NCBI GenBank assembly: GCA_011321985.1
Contig: DROB01000043.1
Coordinates: 1-8,083 of the forward strand
Source: Gammaproteobacteria bacterium
GTDB lineage: Bacteria > Pseudomonadota > Gammaproteobacteria > SZUA-229
Direction: 5' to 3'
Length of the DNA: 8,083 nt
This document shows, in pieces, positions 6,880 through 8,083 of the stretch (position 1 is the stretch's first letter; every line of letters starts with the position of its first letter). The notes under the pieces are model-generated. The model had not been told where the DNA came from, made no database searches, and was given only the letters and a program-made list of their open reading frames with translations. Position numbers and translations under genes: made by a program.

Positions 6880-8083
6880 TCAGGTGGTCAGGTTGACGAA
6901 AGATAACTGGCGAGGGTTAAAGATTCTTTCGTATTCGATGATGGCGTATCGGTCAGTCATGCCAGCGATATAATCAGAGATACCTCTCGCTGTACCTTTA
7001 TCGCCATGCTTGTCCCTTAGAATATTGCAGTGTTCCAGGGCTTCTGTGGGTAATATATTCGGGTCGACGATAAATGCTTCGAATAACGATTCGATTACAT
7101 CAGCAGCTTTTTTTGTCATGCGGTGGACACGGTAATGCTGGTACAGATTTTTTCTGAGGAACTGCTTCAGCTCAAGTTTTTTCTCATCCATCTCATCGCT
7201 GAATGCCATCAGTTTCTGTTTCTGATTCCGTACATCGTCGATGGTATCGAGCCCGGCATCTGATATGTTTTCACGTGAGGTATCGATCAGGTCGACCACC
7301 ATGACATTGATCATACGGCGTATGATCTCATGGATGAGTTTTTTATCATCGAGTCCGGGGTATTTTTTATTCACGATGTCGTGTTGTATCCGGAATAATT
7401 CGATCTTCAATAGTTCATCGATGGTGATCAGGCCGTAACGCAAGCCATCATCGATATCATGATTGTTGTAGGCGGTCTCATCAGACAGATCGGTTAACTG
7501 AGCCTCCAGACTGGGTTGTTTCTTGTCGATGAAGCGTTGACCGACATCACCCAGATCTTTTGCATTGGTGATCGAGCAGTGTTTTAAAATACCTTCTCGT
7601 GTCTCGAAGGTGAGGTTGAGCCCATCGAAATCAGCATATTTCTGTTCGAGTTTGTCGACCACCCGCAGGGACTGAATATTGTGTTCGAAGCCGCCGAGAT
7701 CCTTCATGCAGTTGTTTAATGCAGTCTGTCCAGCATGACCAAAAGGTGTGTGCCCCAGGTCGTGAGCTAAAGCGATAGCTTCGGTCAGGTCTTCGTGCAA
7801 GCGCAGTTCACGTGCGATGCTGCGTGCGATCTGGGCGACTTCCAGAGAATGTGTCAGGCGTGTGCGAAACAGGTCACCTTCATGATTAACAAATACCTGG
7901 GTTTTATATTCCAGCCGCCTGAAAGCGGCAGAGTGGATGATGCGATCCCGGTCGCGCTGGTATTCATTGCGATAGGTCGGGTGTTGTTCGTCGAAACGGC
8001 GGCCGATAGACCGTGTATCAAAACAGGCATGTGAGACGAGATGACCGCTGTAGCTGCTGGTCGTGCTGGTTTGTTTCGGATCG
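6880..8083 (-). CDS. dgt: Deoxyguanosinetriphosphate triphosphohydrolase family protein (5' partial)
   Basis: This HD-domain dNTPase removes the whole triphosphate from dGTP or other dNTPs and helps control the dNTP pool. The reading frame is open to the window edge, giving 400 visible residues. Counting from the first complete codon, QRDRDRIIHSAAFRRLEYKTQVF is present at about 42-64, RLTH at 75-78, and AHDLGHTPFGHAG at 106-118 with the metal-binding His107-Asp108 pair. AYNNHDIDDG at about 204-213 is the other conserved motif. I judge only a short N-terminal segment, perhaps 10-25 residues, to be missing, because family members start shortly before the QRDRDRIIHS motif. A TTG at 7798-7800 is internal and not the start. 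It overlaps nothing and runs into dnaG after nine bases, so primase and a dNTP-pool enzyme share a transcript. Substrate preference cannot be read from the sequence. Confidence 0.93.
   Translation of the reverse strand, partial: DPKQTSTTSSYSGHLVSHACFDTRSIGRRFDEQHPTYRNEYQRDRDRIIHSAAFRRLEYKTQVFVNHEGDLFRTRLTHSLEVAQIARSIARELRLHEDLTEAIALAHDLGHTPFGHAGQTALNNCMKDLGGFEHNIQSLRVVDKLEQKYADFDGLNLTFETREGILKHCSITNAKDLGDVGQRFIDKKQPSLEAQLTDLSDETAYNNHDIDDGLRYGLITIDELLKIELFRIQHDIVNKKYPGLDDKKLIHEIIRRMINVMVVDLIDTSRENISDAGLDTIDDVRNQKQKLMAFSDEMDEKKLELKQFLRKNLYQHYRVHRMTKKAADVIESLFEAFIVDPNILPTEALEHCNILRDKHGDKGTARGISDYIAGMTDRYAIIEYERIFNPRQLSFVNLTT

Noticed and set aside
7798..7800. TTG as the start of dgt
   Set aside because: The frame stays open upstream to the window edge and encodes conserved family motifs including RLTH, so the TTG is an internal leucine codon.

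Overview
The window looks like a chromosomal housekeeping region of a gammaproteobacterium, or a close relative, with moderate GC. DnaG is nearly collinear with the E. coli primase, including zinc ligands at the same residue numbers. RsmE starts with the same kind of N-terminus as the E. coli enzyme. An SAH riboswitch, a class typical of beta- and gammaproteobacteria, precedes ahcY, and REP-like hairpins lie in the gaps. The species cannot be named from this sequence.

Every gene is on the minus strand, so transcription runs from high to low coordinates. In that order: dgt (6880-8083, 5' end cut by the window), dnaG (5128-6870), a 343-base control region, metK (3627-4784), a 185-base leader, ahcY (2017-3441), metF (1177-2007), rsmE (340-1095), and a 339-base repeat-rich gap with no gene.

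The most interesting part is the control of the activated-methyl cycle. MetK makes S-adenosylmethionine (SAM). AhcY removes S-adenosylhomocysteine (SAH), the product of SAM-dependent methylation. MetF supplies methyl-tetrahydrofolate to remake methionine. RsmE is itself a SAM-using rRNA methyltransferase. Immediately after the dnaG stop lie a strong promoter, an aptamer I recognise as SAM-II, and an intrinsic terminator whose 5' arm can instead pair with the aptamer's own 3' strand. This reads as a SAM-dependent transcriptional OFF switch for metK. Before ahcY lie another promoter and an SAH riboswitch. The 3' pseudoknot strand of that riboswitch overlaps an arm that can hide the ahcY Shine-Dalgarno sequence and first AUG, which reads as an SAH-dependent ON switch for ahcY and metF. 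Two unrelated riboswitch classes on consecutive genes would thus sense the substrate and product of methylation.

A second layer is repeat DNA: a REP-like hairpin and paired GGGA-loop hairpins lie between the metK terminator and the metK start codon, and further repeats follow rsmE. No CRISPR array, tRNA, rRNA, transposase or phage gene was seen.
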